Assembly: GCA_963966185.1 (NCBI GenBank)
Contig: CAWZYM010000388.1
Span: forward strand, 706,001 to 770,000
DNA: 64,000 nucleotides
Source of the DNA: Rhabditoides inermis
Taxonomy: Eukaryota > Nematoda > Chromadorea > Rhabditida > Rhabditidae
Direction: 5' to 3'
A program made the translations under genes and the position numbers. The notes under the pieces are model-generated. The model had not been told where the DNA came from. It saw only the letters and a program-made list of their open reading frames with translations, and ran no database searches. Of the stretch, positions 1-15,610 are shown in pieces (position 1 is the first letter of the stretch; each line of letters starts with the position of its first letter).

Positions 1-159
1 ATATGTTTCACACATTTATGTTCATTTTTTTCTCTCTTACTTTTGTCTCTTCTCTTCTCTCTGTTGTCTCACTATCTTGTCACGTCGGATGCTGTGCTCG
101 GTTGGCTGCGGTGGTCCCTTCCCTCCTCGGATCCTCCTAACCGGCTGCTTCTCTCGCAG

Positions 160-2799
<2,640 letters not shown>

Positions 2800-2852
2800 T
2801 CGGCCCTCTCCCTCCTCCTCTCAACTCATGCTCAGTTCCGCTATCCCACCCA

Positions 2853-2913
<61 letters not shown>

Positions 2914-3491
2914 TGTACAGGGTACACAACCCCATGTCAACACACCCTCCTACCCCATGACACCACACACTCGCAAACCGCGAGCAAATACATACACTAT
3001 ATATAATATATAATTATGTCGCTATGGTACAGTACTGAAGTATTGACTCCTCTCCTTTTGTGTTCATCCACTCTGTGTCATTTGTTACGTTTCATTGTCA
3101 ATTCTAGTGTCGATGAGTATTATTATTATTATTTTATTGATTGTGAATGAAGATGTATAATGAATGGTGTGATTGTTTGGTGGGGGAAGTGTTTGATTCG
3201 ACCGCGTCTCAGGGCCCGCAATATTTGTGCATGCGGGAGCTGTCAATCTCCTTTGATGGCCGAGAATTAATCCTCCTCCTCCTCCCTTCTCTCTCTCCAC
3301 TCTAGCCGCACCTCCCTCCGATACGGTAGTCATAACATGAACGGAGATGAATCCCCCGTGTGGGCGTAGTGATAGAGTGATTATCACGCAAAGCAATATC
3401 TGCCAGGAATGTTCATAATGATAATATGAGGTTGTATGGCTTCGGCTTTCGAGCGTTCAAATGCGAAGAAACGTGGTAGTAGTGAGAGAAG
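2800..3491. other. unc-62 3' flank and intergenic region
   Basis: About 690 bases between the unc-62 stop and the first cyclase. It holds a (CT)n run at about 2854-2910, an AT-rich stretch, a (TAT)n run near 3118-3136 and the presumed unc-62 3' UTR. The cyclase promoter must lie in its right half, but I see no clear site. No coding sequence is seen. Confidence 0.6.
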
Positions 3492-6400
3492 ATGCTCCCG
3501 CTCTTGCTACTCCTTCTTTTCGGATTTATCAATGGACAAGGTTAGAATTTGGTAAACTAATTGCTAGACTTGATTGCTAGCTACGGTACCTTCCAGTTCC
3601 GACCAACCCTCCGACCACTCCCGTTCCTCCCAAGACTAGTAAAGTTATCCAAGTAGGACTGTTATTCGTCCAGAACAATTCTGACCTACAGGTTGTTCCG
3701 GCATCAGTTTTTTTTCTTACGGTTCATTTTAGCCCTATATCGGATACTATGAATCTGCTGGCGCTATTTTAGAAGCGCAGGATCGAATTTTTAGGGAAAA
3801 CCTACTTCCCGGATATACATTCAAGTGAGTGGCAGACGCTGTCTGTTCTGTGAGTGAGAGTGTGTTGCAGCTACACAGTGATGTTCGACGACTGCTCCGA
3901 GATGAAGGCGGTCGGACTGGCGAATGTACTCATGGAGAAGTACAATGTCGACGTCATCATCGGACCCAGCTGCAATGAACGTACGAGCATTTCTGGCATT
4001 TTTTTTCAAATTTTTGTTCTTGTCATTCCTCATTCCATTGTCTTGCCATTCTTGTCTTGTAGCCCCAAGATCGTAGGGTGCTTTTCACGTTCACGCCATT
4101 CCAGCTGCGCAAGCGGCCGCTCTGATCACAGCCTACTACGACATCCCAGTGTTCATCTGGGGACTCACCTCCTATTCAGTCATCACCGACCCCATCCGCT
4201 ATCCCACTGCTGTCAGCTTGGCACCCAATATGCTAAGGTACGCTGATGTGAAAGATCCGCAAATGTTTATTATTTCAGTTTGGGAATTGCACTTGGTAAC
4301 GTGATGCTGCAATTTGGTTGGCACGAGTTTGCGTTTGTCTATTCTGGAGACGGCGACGCTACCAAGTGTCCCTATATGGCGCAGGATTTGAGGGTAAATT
4401 TTGGAGAGAAAAATCATTAATAATAGTTGTGCAATAATATATTATCTTTGCCATGTGATAGATTGAGAGAAATCATCAACTACAATTGTTTTAGGATGCT
4501 ATCAATTCTATGGACGGCGTGATCATATCTTTCACACAGGAAATACCGACGGTCTGCACATGAATGAGGTCTAGAATAACTTATTGACTTTCAGGTCAAT
4601 TCAGTGTCTATCAACAGGACATTAGTTAACCTAAAAACAAGAGCAAGAAGTAAGTTACAAACAAGATATACCGTACAGAGCTGTTTCAGTAATTGTAATG
4701 TGCTTTGCGGTGGGGTTGGGATACAAGAGAAGTTTCATGTTGTCTGCACAGGTGATCAATATAGACGGTGTATAGTTCATGGCAGCTTGTTTAGGAGAAT
4801 GGAATGGTGACCGACGAGTATGTCTATATTTTCATCGACACAAAGAGCAGAGGTTTCGGTTGGTCGATTTCATGCAAACATTCAAGTGCGATTCTTGCTT
4901 CAGATGCTTTGAACCAAGATGGAACGTCGCGGAACATTTGGGAGGAAACTCTCATTCCTGATGGAAAGGACGAGTTGGCAAAAACTGCATTCGCTAATGT
5001 CCTAACTATTAGCGATGTGAGTGCGCAACGTTTTCTGTTTATTGTATTTACATGGCAGATGATGGACCGTACCATGACAGCAGACAACTACACACAGTTC
5101 CGTACCGCGGTAGTGAGACGTCTGGTCGAACCTCCATTCAACTGCGACGCCACTTGCGGGAATCAGTCAGCGAAATATGTAAGAGTCGAAGTGTGTTCGC
5201 ATCGAGAGCTGATTGCTTCGAACACCCTATTATAGGCGTCCATGTTTGCTGGCCAACTGCACGACGCGTTCTATTGTTATGCGCGTGCCATACGAGATCT
5301 GGGGGTGGAGAAAAGAAGAGATGGGGAACAGGTAAAATTAAGAAGCCGATTGTGCAGTTTTGTATTGTAGGTTGCTCTGAAAACGGCGAGCACGATAAAC
5401 CCCGACGGCACTTATTCGTCGTTCAGTGGAATGTCCGGACAAGTTTCCATCACCACCAACATTTCGCGGATGCCTACTTACTATCTGATGGGTAAGACTA
5501 ATTCTCCCACAGTTTGTCTAGTTGTGTGCAGGTGTCAACTCGACGTATGGGGTTGAGTCGTATGCCAGCATCTTCGTTCACGGCTACGAGGCGGAAGTGA
5601 CAATGATCACAACGGAAGATAAGCTATGGTCGTACCGGCACGGATTCAAGCCGCTCTCTGTACCCATCTGTGGATTCTCCGGAAACAACTGCCCCATCGA
5701 TTTTGTGAAAGGTTACATAAACATTCTATCCGTTCTCACATGCATGTATTGTAGAGTATCTCGTATATGTGATCGTTGGTTCGATTCTCGGAGGTCTCTT
5801 TGTTGTCGCCATGATTGCAGGATGTGCATACGTTTACTGGTACAAATTGTGTATGTTTTATCACTATGAGACGTGTTCAGGATGAAACAAGTTGAACTCG
5901 AACGGCAGAACTCTCTCTGGCAGGTGCCCTTCAACATGCTGCAGAAAGTGTCATCAAAAGTACTGATTTCAAATCAATTTTACAAACGCACAATTCTTTT
6001 CAGACAAAAGCGGAATCGAAACGGAGTTTGCAGTCTGGAGTGTCCATTCCACACTCCACATCCACTCGATTTACTGCCGACAGCTTGATTCAAGAAAGAA
6101 AGAACGCTGTGTACTTCTACAACAAAGCGAGTGCATTTACAAGTTGCAACTTAAACAATTATTTGCAGGAACTCGTTGCCGCAGTGAAACATGAACAGCG
6201 TACTAGATTCACTGCCCTTGATTATGAAGAATTCAGACGTGTAATTTTTCGCATTTTGTAATTGTGACATTGTAAAGCATCTAGATGCGCGCGTTTGACC
6301 ACGACAACGTGAACAAGTTCGTCGGTCTGTCACTCGATGCGCCCGTTCTTCTCTCATTATGGAGATACTGCAGTCGTGGAAATCTACAGGTATACGTGTT

Positions 6401-8423
6401 TGTTTGGTCGTTGTACTAAACAAAGGCTGTTTAGGATGTGCTTTCAAAAGGCTCAATGACTATGGACAGCTTCTTTGTTTACTCATTGATAAAGGACATT
6501 GTTAATGTAGGTTTCTATATTCGTTAATATGATGTTTATTGCTCATTCAGGGTCTTCAATATATCCACAACTCGTTTCTGCACTATCACGGTCGTTTGAG
6601 CAGCGAGAGTTGTATGATTGACGATCGATGGCAGGTGAAGCTGACAGCACACGGACTGTCCGCCGTTCGAACCATCGAGAAACGGCCGAAGAAAGGTGTG
6701 AATGATTCGAACTATTCTTCTACGATAGTTTAGAGCTTTTGTGGACGGCGCCTGAGCTTCTACGAGGGGACATGAACGGAGGCTCATCAGAGGGAGATAT
6801 ATATTCACTCGCCATCATTTGCAGGTAACAATTGTTGTAAATTTTTCGTCACATAAGTTTTTTAAGCGAGCTGGTGACCAAAAAATCAGCGTGGGATCTG
6901 GAGAACAGAAAGGAGAAGGTAGAAGAGATACTGTACATGGTGAAAAAGGGAGGGACACATCCACTGCGACCCACTCTCTCACTCGGAGAGAACCAGGATA
7001 TTAACCCGGCAATGGTACAGTACAGTTATTGGAATAACAAGTGAGACATCCTTCCTTTTAGCTTCACCTGATTCGCGACTGCTGGAGTGAGCTGCCGTCC
7101 AGTCGACCGACCATTGCGACTATTCGATCACTGATGAAGAACATGCACAGTGGAAGGACCAGCAATCTCATGGATCATGTGTTCAACATGCTGGAGTCAT
7201 ATGCTGGAACATTGGAAGAGGAAGTGGAAGAGAGAATGAAGGAGCTGGTGGAAGAGAAGAAAAAGAGCGACATTCTTCTATACAGAATGCTGCCACAGTA
7301 AGTGCACGATGAGGCTACCATTGTGTGTCAGTTTGGATGCTAGATTATAATAATTTAGATCTGTTGCCGACAAGCTAAAACTAGGTCAGTCAGTAGAGCC
7401 CGAGTCATTCGATAGTGCCACTATATTCTTTTCGGATGTGGTTGGATTCACAACACTAGCCAGCAAGTGCACTCCTCTACAGGTTTGTACAATAAGTAAA
7501 TGGATAAAATTTACAGAATTTAGGTGGTAAATCTCCTCAACAGTCTCTACACTTTATTCGACGGCATTATCGAAGAGCACGACACATACAAAGTAGAAAC
7601 TATTGGTGACGGGTAATAAAAAAACAACTTACAATTGCATAATTATGATTTTTCAGTTATCTGATAGCATCCGGACTTCCAAAGCGCAACGGAAACGACC
7701 ACATTCGAGAAATGTGCTCTCTGTCAATGGGTTTTATCGAAACTCTCAAAACGTTCTCCGTACCTCATCTACCAAATGATCGCATACGTATCCGCATTGG
7801 TATCAACAGCGGGCCTGTCGTTACGTTAGTTCCACGCTCACTTACAATCATAGAACTATGGTTTTAGAGGAGTGGTCGGTCTAACAATGCCTCGCTATTG
7901 TCTCTTCGGAGACACTGTCAACACTGCGAGTAGAATGGAGAGCAATGGAAAACGTATGTGAGAATGAAGTGATCTTATTTTTTTTTGTTCAGCCGGCCAC
8001 GTGCATCTTTCTGAAGATGCGAATCGTCTTCTACTCAAAGTCGGAGGCTATCGAACGGAACCTAGAGGAGAGATCATTATAAAGGTAGTCTTTCTCACTA
8101 ATTCACTATATCACTAAATTGTCCAGGGCAAAGGTGTGATGCAAACGTACTGGTTGCTGGGCACAGTCGGGAACGATCTCGTGATTCATGCATCCGAGAC
8201 GAAAGCAAAACAGACGACACTCACTCGACAGCAAACATTCACTCAAGCAAAGTGAGCGAAGCAAAAACTGTTGTTTTTCTATCACATACGGCTCAGGGAA
8301 GGTACGCCTCCGACGTCTCGGGTGGAGGATGTGGCGGATCGGGGGAGGCTGGCGAGGGATGTGTCATCGGATTGGGACGAGGACAAGGCCATGTACACAC
8401 AGTTCAAACAGAAGAAACAATAA
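3492..8423 (+). CDS. Receptor guanylyl cyclase A (first of tandem array)
   Basis: Transmembrane receptor that makes cGMP from GTP, typically in nematode sensory neurons. The start at 3492 gives a signal peptide ([15 protein letters not shown]). The extracellular ligand-binding region (receptor-family ligand-binding fold) follows, with exons such as [14 protein letters not shown] and a conserved SCNE motif. One membrane helix is encoded at about 5754-5849, then a kinase-homology domain (about 6170-7130) with HGRL in place of the catalytic HRD, hence a pseudokinase. A dimerisation coiled coil ([19 protein letters not shown]) precedes the cyclase domain (about 7360-8165). Both metal-binding Asp (FFSDVVGFT and ETIGDGY), the guanine-specifying Glu of VETIGD and the Cys of [15 protein letters not shown] are present, so GTP cyclisation should be intact. 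The last exon (from about 8298) is inferred from a GTGAGC...TCAG intron and ends KQKKQ. An AATAAA lies at 8519-8524. It belongs to the gcy family; the exact orthologue is not identified. Confidence 0.92.
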
Positions 8424-8898
8424 CAGTGCACTCTTCATTCAATTCTTGTTCTACGCATGCATTTGTGCTGGTTTTTGTCATACTCGATGTTTGTCATTTT
8501 TTCTGCGATTCTTTTATTAAATAAAATGTGTTATTGTTCGAGAGAAATGAATATTTATATTATTTATAATCACGGTTTTCCCAATAACTGATGTATTTAT
8601 CAATCACATCCATGTTGTTCATATTAATTAACATATATAGAAGTGTAAAAAATCAAACATTCTGTATAATCAACTAATAAAAGAAGCAATACACAACATA
8701 CTCGTTCACGTGAAGAGAAGCCCGTCAATTCAATATCTTCTTTATACTAAGTTGGTATGTTTCCCGTCAGCATTATTCATCAGAATAGAAGGTAGTAAGT
8801 GTCGTGTAAGTTTGTTGTGATCATCATCAAATATCACCAGTGAGTGGCTTCGCCGCGAGAATAAAAGGGACAATGCGTAGAATACACTACTAGTGAAT
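8424..8898. other. Intergenic region between cyclases A and B
   Basis: About 475 bases. It contains the 3' end of cyclase A with an AATAAA signal at 8519-8524 and an AT-rich stretch, and should hold the promoter of cyclase B. No coding sequence or known element is recognised. Confidence 0.6.
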
Positions 8899-11800
8899 AT
8901 GTTCCGTTTGTGGATACTACTATTCATCAATGTTTATGTTGTCAAGGTAAGCGTGAAATAAATTTAAAACACTTCGTGCTTTTTAGAATCAACTCTTTCG
9001 GTCTGAGAAAATCATTCAAGTGGGATTGATGTTTGTGAAAGACATACCAGACAGAGAGGTACGTTTGTATTGAATGAGAGAGCATGCGCCATTGTGACTT
9101 GTGATTCGTGACAGTGTTGAGGCAGCTTGCATGCGATTCTCATAGGATTCTCCTCAGAACACGATCGGTTACTACTCGTCGGCGGGTGCTGTCCTGGTGG
9201 CAAAGGACCGAATCGAGAGGGAAGCACTGCTGCCCGGATACACATTCAAGTGAAACACATACTCAGCATACGCACAAACACTAACACTGCATTGACTTCT
9301 TTTTTAGTTTCTCGATCGTGTTCGACAATTGCACGGAAATGTACGGCGGCGGTTTGGCAAATAAGCTAATCACAGAAGGCGTCGATGTTATTATCGGACC
9401 GACCTGCAATTCCCGTAAGTACATAGTGTTTGTATAAGTTACATATAATAATAATGAAATACTTTTTAGCTGCAATTTCTGCCTCGACGCTGGCTGCGTA
9501 TTCGAACGTGCCTCTGTTTACATGGGGCCTCACAACCTTTTCATCACTCGCAGATACGTCTAGATTTTCATCTACCATATCTCTAAGTCCAAATATGAGA
9601 AGGTATGAATTTGAAAAAAAAACATGTTAGCATATTCCGCATGCAGTCTTGGAGCTACCGTGAAAGAAATGATGTCTGCGTTTTCGTATACTGAGTTTGC
9701 TTTTGTTTATTCTTCTTTTGGGGATGCAGAAAAGTGTCCGTATATGCTGCAAGATGTTCAGGTACACATTTCTTTTATGAGTAGCGCCTAACATTCCTTC
9801 AGGATCTTATCAGTACTTCAAACAATCTAGTTATTTCGTTTGTGCAAGAAATTAAGTATATGACTGACAAAGAAATCGGGACCACTCTGCAATACTTGAA
9901 GACTCGAGCAAGAAGTAAGTATTACAAAAAATAATCATTATCTCAAACAAAATTATTTCATTTCAGTATTTGTTGTGTGTCTGGCAGAAGGAATGGGATT
10001 AAAACGAAAGTTTATGCTTTCTGCTTATGATAACGAGATGATCCACGATGAATTCGTATACATTGTGATAGACATTGCATCTAGAGGATTCTGTGAGTAC
10101 TGTTCTGATCCTGATCCTTGTTCAAGACTTTCTGTATAGTATTACAACCAGCGCGGCAGCGCTGGTTGGTTTGTGTTAACCCTAGTCGCGCGCTAGAATC
10201 GGCAAAAGGCGACTGAACGAAAGGTCTCTTAGAATCTTTACGAGAACAATGTGATGCTGATAGATGTTATCAGGATGTTAGAAAATGGTTAAGTTTCGAT
10301 TTTGGTAACGCTAGCTGTTGTAGGAAGCGAGATACGCGCGCGCGCCCCCTGAGGGGCAGGCAATCCCCCGTGTACGGAACGTTTTCTAGGGGGGGGGGGG
10401 GTGGCGCGCACCGGCTGCCCCCAGCAGATAGGAGGTGCACAATCGCACTGCCTGTGGATTGCACTGATATCGTTCAGATCGCGTCCTCTGTCGTGCGCAC
10501 AGTAGTGTTGTGGTTAGCGATTGCGCCCGTTGAGACACATGGCTCGAGTTCGGTTCCGGCTGGTGGCAAACCTTTTGTAATATATGATTTTACATAGAAA
10601 TGACATTGAAATTGTAAATTTTCCCATCAGCATTACCTAAACTCTTTTTTTGCAAATTTTATACAATTTTGGACTCAACAAGGTGGGTGAACTGTTGGAT
10701 TTCTTTTAAAAAATGTTTTGTGGTTCATGTTAATGTAGATGGATTTATATGAAATCCGATAAAAGTACATTCATTATCTTTTAAAAGGAGTTCCGTAAGA
10801 GAAGAGTTTGTGTTACTCAACGTAATGCAACAAAAGCTCATGCATTTTATCAATCGAAATAGTACACAAACCTGCTCCATTAGTTCAACAAGTTATATAT
10901 AATCGATCGGATACCGAAATCAATTTCCCGACATACAACATTTGCTCGCATTAGTTTTAATTGCAGAAAGAGCAGGTTTGTTTACTATTTCGATTGATAA
11001 AATGCATGAGCTTTTGTTGCATTACGTTGAGTAACACAAACTCTTCTCTTACGGAAGTCCTTTTAAAAGATAATACATAATTATGTTATTCAGCGGAATC
11101 AGTAGATGCGATGGGTAATCCGATTCCAATCTGGCAGAGTGTGGGAATGGATGATGGAAGAGACGCAGACGCAAAACTAGCATTCCAGAAAGTGTTCATG
11201 GTTACCGCTAGCGCCGTAAGAAACACAATAGACTATGGAAAATGTGAACATGCTTTAGGAAATTTATGCCGAGTATTTGAACATCAACTACACGCATTTC
11301 AAAGAGTCTGTGGTGCAGAGAATAACCGATCCTCCTTTCAACTGCGGATACGAATGTAACACGGCCACAAACAAACATGTACATGTTTCTAGGGCTGCTG
11401 ATATCATCATGTTTTGTATTGTAGGCATCTTTATTTGCCGGTCAACTGCATGACGCGTTCTACCTGTATGCAAAGACAATGCACAAGATAGGCATGCAGA
11501 ACAGGGGCAATGGATCGCTGATCCGCCATAGCACGGCGAGTGAACGAGTCGGCACAGAGTGGGATTTTATCGATGGTAAACACATACACGTCGTTCGAAC
11601 TAACTTGTCTGTTCGAGGCATGTCTGGGAAGGTGTCAATGACGGTGAACGGCAGTCGCATGCCCACTCTGTTTGTCCTTGCCCTCAACGAATCCGATGAG
11701 GATGTGGTTCTCGGATACGTTTTCGTTGCCGGCGATTCTGCCGTAAGTTTCAGTTTATCATAGATCATGTGTATTTTTTTTGTAGAATCTCACTCGCATC

Positions 11801-14485
11801 GTTGCGGAGCCAGATTTGTGGCGAAACCGGAAGAACGGCCGTCCGCAAGCAGTGCCTCGATGCGGATTCACTGGAAAGAGCTGTCCTGTGAACATTTTTA
11901 AAGGTGAACATATATATAACGTCATGTAAATTACATAAGAATTTAGACAATTTGGCTGCTGTTATTGTTGTTGGGATTGTCATTGTTTGTATCATTCTGA
12001 TGTTGATTGGTGCTGGAGTTTACATAATTCTGTAAGTTCAAATACATAGCTTTTCGGCTTTTTGAAATACAATTGCTATTTCAAAGAGCGCGTCGTCGCG
12101 ATATGGAGTATGAAAACAGCAAGTGGCAAGTTCCATTCGAAATGCTCACAAAGGTACCACATTCTTTCGACAACTATGTAATGAATGAACGTTTGAGTCG
12201 GAAAAAAGAAAAAATAACAAACTGATGTCACTTTCATCCTTACGATCATCAAAGAATTCCACATCTACAAAGTTTACCACTAAAAGTATGGACGACAAAA
12301 ATCTTGACATTTGTAAGTTTGCATTTTTATTGCTAGCAAAATGTCCAGTTTTAGATTTTCACGAGAATCTGCCGGTATTGAGTGTGAAACACGCGATGCG
12401 TCCACGGTTCACCGACCACGACTTTCGCGAGTTTAGACAGGTAATTCTTTCCCATAAAAAATTTAAAACATAAAAGTTTAGATGCGCACACTCGACCACG
12501 ACAACTTGAACAAGTTCATTGGTGTGTCTCTGGATGCGCCCGAGTTTATTTCACTCTGGAAGTACTGCAGTAGAGGAAGTCTGCAAGACGTCCTTCTCAA
12601 GGGTTCAATGAACAAAGACAGCTTCTTTATCATTTCACTAATGAGAGATTTGGTTAATGTGAGTTGTTCGCTGGCATTTGTTTTCACTATTTCCTTTCAG
12701 GGTATTGCGTATATCCATACAACATTTTTGAAATGTCATGGTCATCTCACGTCAAGAAACTGTTGGATTGATGAGAGGTGGCAAGTAAAAATCGGAGGCT
12801 ATGGAATGGGCAGTGTACGCATGGTGGAAAACTGGAGCAATGAAGGTACAAGTTTGTTTATCAACATGTTATTAATGCAATCACTTGTATCACTCAGATC
12901 TTCTTTGGACTGCTCCAGAGCTGCTACGAGTAAGTGACTGGATAGGAACACAGGAAGGAGATGTCTACTCGTTTGCCATAATTTGCAGGTATGTACTAAA
13001 ATAGTTTTTTTTAAACCAATACACTTCTTCAACTGTACCCTGTTTTAGTGAGTTGATTTCGCGACAATCTCTGTGGGATCTGGAGAATCAAAACACGCGA
13101 CAGGGAATGGAGGAGATTATTTATCGATTGAAAAAGGGTGGCAGCAATCCCCTTCGTCCCATTATCACTATGGGAGATTTAGAAGATATGAACCCTGCTA
13201 TGGTAAGCAGCAACTATTATGTACAGGTACATACATACATACATTTTAGCTACACCTTGTGCGTGACTGTTGGTCAGAGAAACCAGAAGATCGTCCTAAA
13301 ATCAACACTATTAAGTCACTGATGAAAAACATGCATTCTGCAAAGAATACAAACCTCATGGATCACGTGTTTAACATGCTCGAGTCATATGCTTCTACCT
13401 TGGAGGATGAAGTGGAGGAGAGAATGAAGGAACTCGTGGAAGAAAAGAAGAAGAGCGACATTCTTCTTTACCGGATGCTGCCTCGTCAGGTTGCAGACAA
13501 GCTAAAACTCGGACAAGCCTTCGAACCTGAATCTTTCGAAAATGTCACAATCTTTTTCTCTGATGTTGTTGGATTTACAACTCTGGCGAGCAAGTGTACT
13601 CCTCTCCAAGTATGCTTCCATTTTTTACACAGTTAATTAAATATATTTTAGGTGGTCAGTTTGCTGAATGGATTGTACACGATGTTTGATGGAATTATCG
13701 AAGAGCATGATACCTATAAAGTGGAAACAATTGGAGATGGGTATGAAATACAACTGCATTTTGATTTAAAATTACATGATTTTTTTAATTTTTAGATATT
13801 TGATTGCATCCGGTCTTCCAACTAGAAATGGCAATGAACACATTCGAGAAATGTGTTCTCTGTCAATGGCTTTCATTGAAGTGCTCAGCTCATTCACTGT
13901 CCCACATTTACCAAGTGAAAAGATTCGAATACGCGTCGGACTCAATTGCGGTATTTTATAAAATAAAACTATGTCATTAAACTAATTTGTCTAGGTCCTG
14001 TGGTGACTGGAGTTGTCGGTCTGACAATGCCCCGATACTGTCTCTTCGGTGATACAGTAAACACAGCGAGTCGGATGGAAAGCAACGGAAAACGTAAGCA
14101 GTGTGTGATTACTACACACACTTTCTCATATCTTCTTTCTTATATGTAGCTAATCACATCCATCTTTCTCCTGAAGCTAATAAAATGGTGGAAAGAGTGG
14201 GAGGATTCCGGACTGAACCAAGAGGCGAAGTACTTATCAAGGTATTTTTTTTAGAACATATTGCATGTTTTTATTAGAATGTGTTATATATTTCTATTAA
14301 TCACAGGGCAAGGGTGTGATGGAAACGTATTGGCTTATGGGGAGAGCAGAAAGTGATGATATCATCAATGGAATCAAACTGCCAAAAGAGAAGGAAGTTG
14401 CGCCAAAGTGAGCATATTCTCAATGCACTTTATTAACAATTCATTTAGAGACCCTGAACCAGAAACGTTTCGTGTGACTGAATGA
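8899..14485 (+). CDS. Receptor guanylyl cyclase B (second of tandem array)
   Basis: Second receptor-type guanylyl cyclase, same architecture as its neighbours. The start at 8899 gives a signal peptide ([16 protein letters not shown]). The ectodomain exons include [12 protein letters not shown] and [16 protein letters not shown], with one helix at about 11947-12030 ([19 protein letters not shown]). The kinase-homology region runs about 12355-13300, the dimerisation helix about 13390-13480, and the cyclase domain about 13490-14345 with [17 protein letters not shown] and [15 protein letters not shown]. Here the linker and first cyclase segment are in one exon ([14 protein letters not shown]), where A and C have an intron. 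The terminal exon is short and ends ETFRVTE; stop at 14483-14485. The intron from about 10095 to 11093 is ~1 kb, far longer than the others, and holds a tRNA-like repeat and an inverted-repeat element. It is the most divergent of the three copies. Confidence 0.91.
10490..10580 (+). repeat. tRNA-derived repeat in cyclase B intron
   Basis: The segment reads like a degenerate tRNA: an A-box-like TGGTTAGCGATTGCGC near 10511 and a B-box-like GAGTTCGGTTCC near 10545, about the spacing seen in tRNA genes. The acceptor ends do not pair. It looks like the head of a tRNA-derived SINE lying in the long intron of cyclase B. Confidence 0.4.
10777..11075. mobile_element. MITE-like inverted-repeat element
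   Basis: Two arms of about 100 bp in inverted orientation (about 10778-10880 and 10973-11075), separated by about 95 bp. The left edge reads TTATCTTTTAAAAGG and the right edge CCTTTTAAAAGATAA. The arms match over nearly their whole length with a few differences. There is no coding capacity, so this is a non-autonomous DNA transposon. The superfamily is not assigned because no clean target duplication is visible (TACAT occurs near both ends, with unequal spacing). Confidence 0.75.
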
Positions 14486-14659
14486 GAGTTGAAACGAGAA
14501 GCAAGCCGCGCCCGCACGATAAAACCATTTGAAATCATGTACATGTTAGTAAATGTCAACACGAGTTCAAGTATGTACAACAAACTTAGAAAATGGCTAT
14601 CAATAGTAAAATGGAAAAAAAACAATGCAAATGTTACATTTGAAAACTAAAAAACTATG

Positions 14660-14992
14660 TTTATAGTGGGCTCGTAAATGAGTTCCACTCTTTTGATGAG
14701 AGACATTAGAGTGGTTAGACAACGATCAAATCCCTTTGGATGATGTTTTCAATTTGACAAAATTTTGCGGGCGGTACCCAAGATCGAACACGCGAACCGC
14801 TGCTTGATAAGCGAGAGCGTTACCAATACGCCACGTGGTCATGTGAGGAAAGCAATGGAGTAGAGAAATGAACTGCAAAAACAAGATGCTGTGCATTTCG
14901 TTCAGTATACTGTATGTTCAAAATCCACGACAATGTTTTCAACGAAAAATCCTGAGCTAAGTGCGAGCTTATTTACTATGTACAATGTGAAA
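14660..14992 (-). repeat. ~330-bp dispersed tRNA-related repeat, copy 1
   Basis: On the minus strand this segment matches, block by block, the repeat at 60487-60825. The shared blocks are CTCGCACTTAGCTCAGGATT, then GACCACGTGGCGTA, AAGCAGCGGT, TCGATCTTGGGTACC and finally AGAGTGGAACTCATTT. The central part contains an A-box-like TGGCGTATTGGTAACGC and a B-box-like TGTTCGATCTTGG, so it is probably a tRNA-derived SINE or a MITE that captured one. The ends (TGGGCTCGC and, reversed, TGGGCCCGC) look like short inverted termini. Confidence 0.7.
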
Positions 14993-15524
14993 CTACTCTC
15001 AATGTACTGTGATTAGAAAACTATGTATAATGTAAAACTACTTTTTCTGTATTAGATAGGTTTTGGGCCTGAATGGCCAACACGGGCAGCTCACGCACTC
15101 GTCTTGGCGGACTCTTATGAAAACTTGGCCGTACCGTATACAAAGTTGTTTGTCCTGGTTTCGATCATGATAACTTTTTCGAAATGGTCAATTGAAGAAA
15201 AAAGTAGACAGTCACCACACTTTAACACTATTTTTCGTCATTGTTAGTCATTTCCTAATCTCTGCTTTGCAAAACTTTCTCTATACATTTCGTAACACAA
15301 CTTTTTCATATCTTGAATAGCTTTTGTATGGCTCTGATGTGTTTAAAAAATACCTAAAAAAAAAAGTTACTTTTTTCTAATGAATAAAAAAAAACTTCTT
15401 TCTAATGTATAAAAAAGTCATCTTTCGTATACTTTCTTAAACACATTTCCTAACATGTATGTAGGCACAGTGGCGACTTATTCCTGCCACAACCTGCCAC
15501 AACTCCTCATTTTCTTACAAGCAA

Positions 15525-15610
15525 AACATTTGGCGGTGGCCGGAATCGAACCGACGAAGCTCGGGAGCCACAACGCAGCGCCCATGCACCGAGCCATGAA
15601 GCAAGTGCAA
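15525..15610 (-). repeat. tRNA pseudogene or tRNA-derived SINE
   Basis: On the minus strand there is an A-box-like TGGCTCGGTGCATGG, then a well formed T-arm (GTCGG, loop TTCGATT, CCGGC; five pairs). The 3' acceptor strand would be CACCGCC but no partner GGCGGTG is found at the 5' side, so this is not a functional tRNA. Probably a repeat derived from a tRNA gene. Confidence 0.45.

Noticed and set aside
15525..15610. Functional tRNA gene on the minus strand
   Set aside because: T-arm is good, but the acceptor stem has no 5' partner and the anticodon arm is not convincing.
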